NCBI GenBank assembly: GCA_026786225.1
Contig: JAJAYN010000412.1
Location: forward strand, 1-5,243
Length of the DNA: 5,243 bases
Reading direction: 5' to 3'
Source: Burkholderiales bacterium
GTDB lineage: Bacteria > Pseudomonadota > Gammaproteobacteria > Burkholderiales > Usitatibacteraceae
Part shown: piece by piece, positions 4,394-5,243 of the stretch
Numbering within the stretch: the stretch's first letter is position 1
Layout: every line of letters starts with the position of its first letter
Notes under the pieces: model-generated
Seen by the model: only the letters and a program-made list of their open reading frames with translations
Databases searched by the model: none
Told to the model about the DNA's origin: nothing
Made by a program: the position numbers and the translations under genes

Positions 4394-5242
4394 TTACGTT
4401 TCGGCACCCAATCCCAACTCCTGAATCTTTCGCGTCAGGGTATTGCGACCGATACCGAGCAGCGTCGCCGCTTCAATACGTCGGCCGCCGGTATGTTCCA
4501 GTGCCTTGCTGATGAGTGCGGCTTCAAATGAACGGTTGAGACCATCGAAAATTTCCTTCTCGCCGCGTCCCAGTGACGCGGTGACTTCGCGTTCGAGTGC
4601 GCGCCGCCAGTTGTTGTCAACCGGTGCGGCGCTCTTGTCGCCGGCGCTGCCACGCATGTCGGCGGGTAAATCGGCGACTTCCACCGTCTGCGCAGGGGCC
4701 ATTACGGTAATCCAGTGACATAGATTTTCTAGCTGGCGAACGTTGCCGGGAAATTCCTGTTGCGAAAGGAATGCGAGTGCCGTTTCGGAAAGACGCTTGG
4801 CATCGACGTTCAGTTCGCGCGCACTCTTGGCCAGAAAGTGTTTCAGCAATAGTGGAATATCTTCGCGACGCTCGCGCAACGAGGGTAGCCTGAGGCGGAT
4901 GACATTCAGGCGGTGGTACAAGTCCTCGCGAAACAATCCTTCTTTGACACGTGTATCCAGATCCTGATGCGTGGCCGCGATCACGCGCACGTTTGCCGTG
5001 ATGGGCGTGTGTCCGCCAACGCGATAAAACTGTCCGTCCGACAACACGCGCAGCAAGCGCGTTTGCAATTCCGGTGGCATGTCACCGATCTCGTCGAGAA
5101 ATAATGTGCCGCCGTCAGCCATCTCAAAATGGCCCTTTTTCTGAGCCGCGGCCCCGGCAAAAACTCCTTTTTCGTGGCCGAACAGCTCGCTTGCGATCAG
5201 CATTTCGGGCAGGGCGGCACAATTGACCCTGACGAACGGACG
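4394..5242 (-). CDS. ntrC: Nitrogen regulation protein NtrC (GlnG), C-terminal part, 5' end outside window
   Basis: The visible 282 residues cover most of the AAA+ domain and the DNA-binding domain of a sigma-54-dependent response regulator; the receiver domain and Walker A lie beyond the window edge. The fragment begins RPFVRVNCAALPEM. Then come ELFGHEKG, the loop GVFAGA, Walker B GGTLFLDEIGD, sensor I VRVIAATHQDL, FREDLYHRLNVIRLRLPSLR with the arginine-finger region, and sensor II FPGNVRQLENL. The C-terminal Fis-type helix-turn-helix (EAATLLGIGRNTLTRKIQEL) is very close to that of enteric NtrC, which is why I call NtrC rather than another enhancer-binding protein. The usual partner is the sensor kinase NtrB, and the usual role is activating nitrogen-assimilation promoters with sigma-54. 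The loop that contacts sigma-54 is GAFTGA in nearly all active members; here the Ala and Thr are replaced by Val and Ala (5150-5167), which may alter activation. The rest of the domain is intact, with no frameshift. Confidence 0.92.
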   Translation of the reverse strand, partial: RPFVRVNCAALPEMLIASELFGHEKGVFAGAAAQKKGHFEMADGGTLFLDEIGDMPPELQTRLLRVLSDGQFYRVGGHTPITANVRVIAATHQDLDTRVKEGLFREDLYHRLNVIRLRLPSLRERREDIPLLLKHFLAKSARELNVDAKRLSETALAFLSQQEFPGNVRQLENLCHWITVMAPAQTVEVADLPADMRGSAGDKSAAPVDNNWRRALEREVTASLGRGEKEIFDGLNRSFEAALISKALEHTGGRRIEAATLLGIGRNTLTRKIQELGLGAET

Positions 5243-5243
5243 C

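Overview
The window looks like chromosomal DNA of a proteobacterium, most probably a betaproteobacterium. The evidence is an NtrC/GlnG-type sigma-54 activator, a Crp/Fnr regulator of beta/gammaproteobacterial type, a DUF2145-like exported protein, moderately high GC, and two kinds of extragenic palindromic repeat common in such genomes. The assignment comes from protein style and repeats only; there is no rRNA or tRNA gene. I found no CRISPR array, transposase, integrase or attachment site.

Layout. (1) Positions 2-1543 on + hold an apparent operon: the 3' end of an unrecognised gene, a small exported or membrane-anchored protein (start 244 or 214), and an exported DUF2145-like protein (722-1543). 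(2) Positions 1544-1924 hold no convincing gene. They carry a REP-like palindrome (1660-1694), a 14-bp perfect inverted repeat (1814-1827) and a good sigma-70 promoter (1855-1883). (3) Positions 1925-3310 encode a SIR2-like/TIR fusion, a domain combination typical of NAD-depleting antiphage or immune-like proteins and the most interesting gene here. Its N-terminal nucleotide-binding motif is encoded upstream of every ATG, GTG or TTG in the frame, so its true start is non-canonical, lost, or hidden by a frameshift. (4) Positions 3311-3589 are intergenic and dominated by a nested array of six 9-mers (CCCTCTCCC and its complement) that folds into hairpins. A minimal promoter follows, placed so that its transcript would begin at the ATG of the next gene. 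(5) Positions 3626-4267 encode a Crp/Fnr-family regulator. (6) On the minus strand, 5242-4394 is the C-terminal two thirds of ntrC/glnG, cut by the window edge, with an unusual GVFAGA in place of the sigma-54-contacting GAFTGA loop. The convergent crp and ntrC ends share a short region with two terminator-like hairpins (4320-4344 and 4361-4388).

Working together. The first three genes look like one cell-envelope transcription unit of unknown role. The SIR2-TIR gene has its own promoter and stands alone, flanked by repeat-rich DNA. Its stop overlaps an ATGATG that leads only into the repeat array, which hints at a lost downstream partner. The Crp-like and NtrC genes are ordinary chromosomal regulators, so the SIR2-TIR gene reads as a single accessory insertion into a housekeeping neighbourhood.
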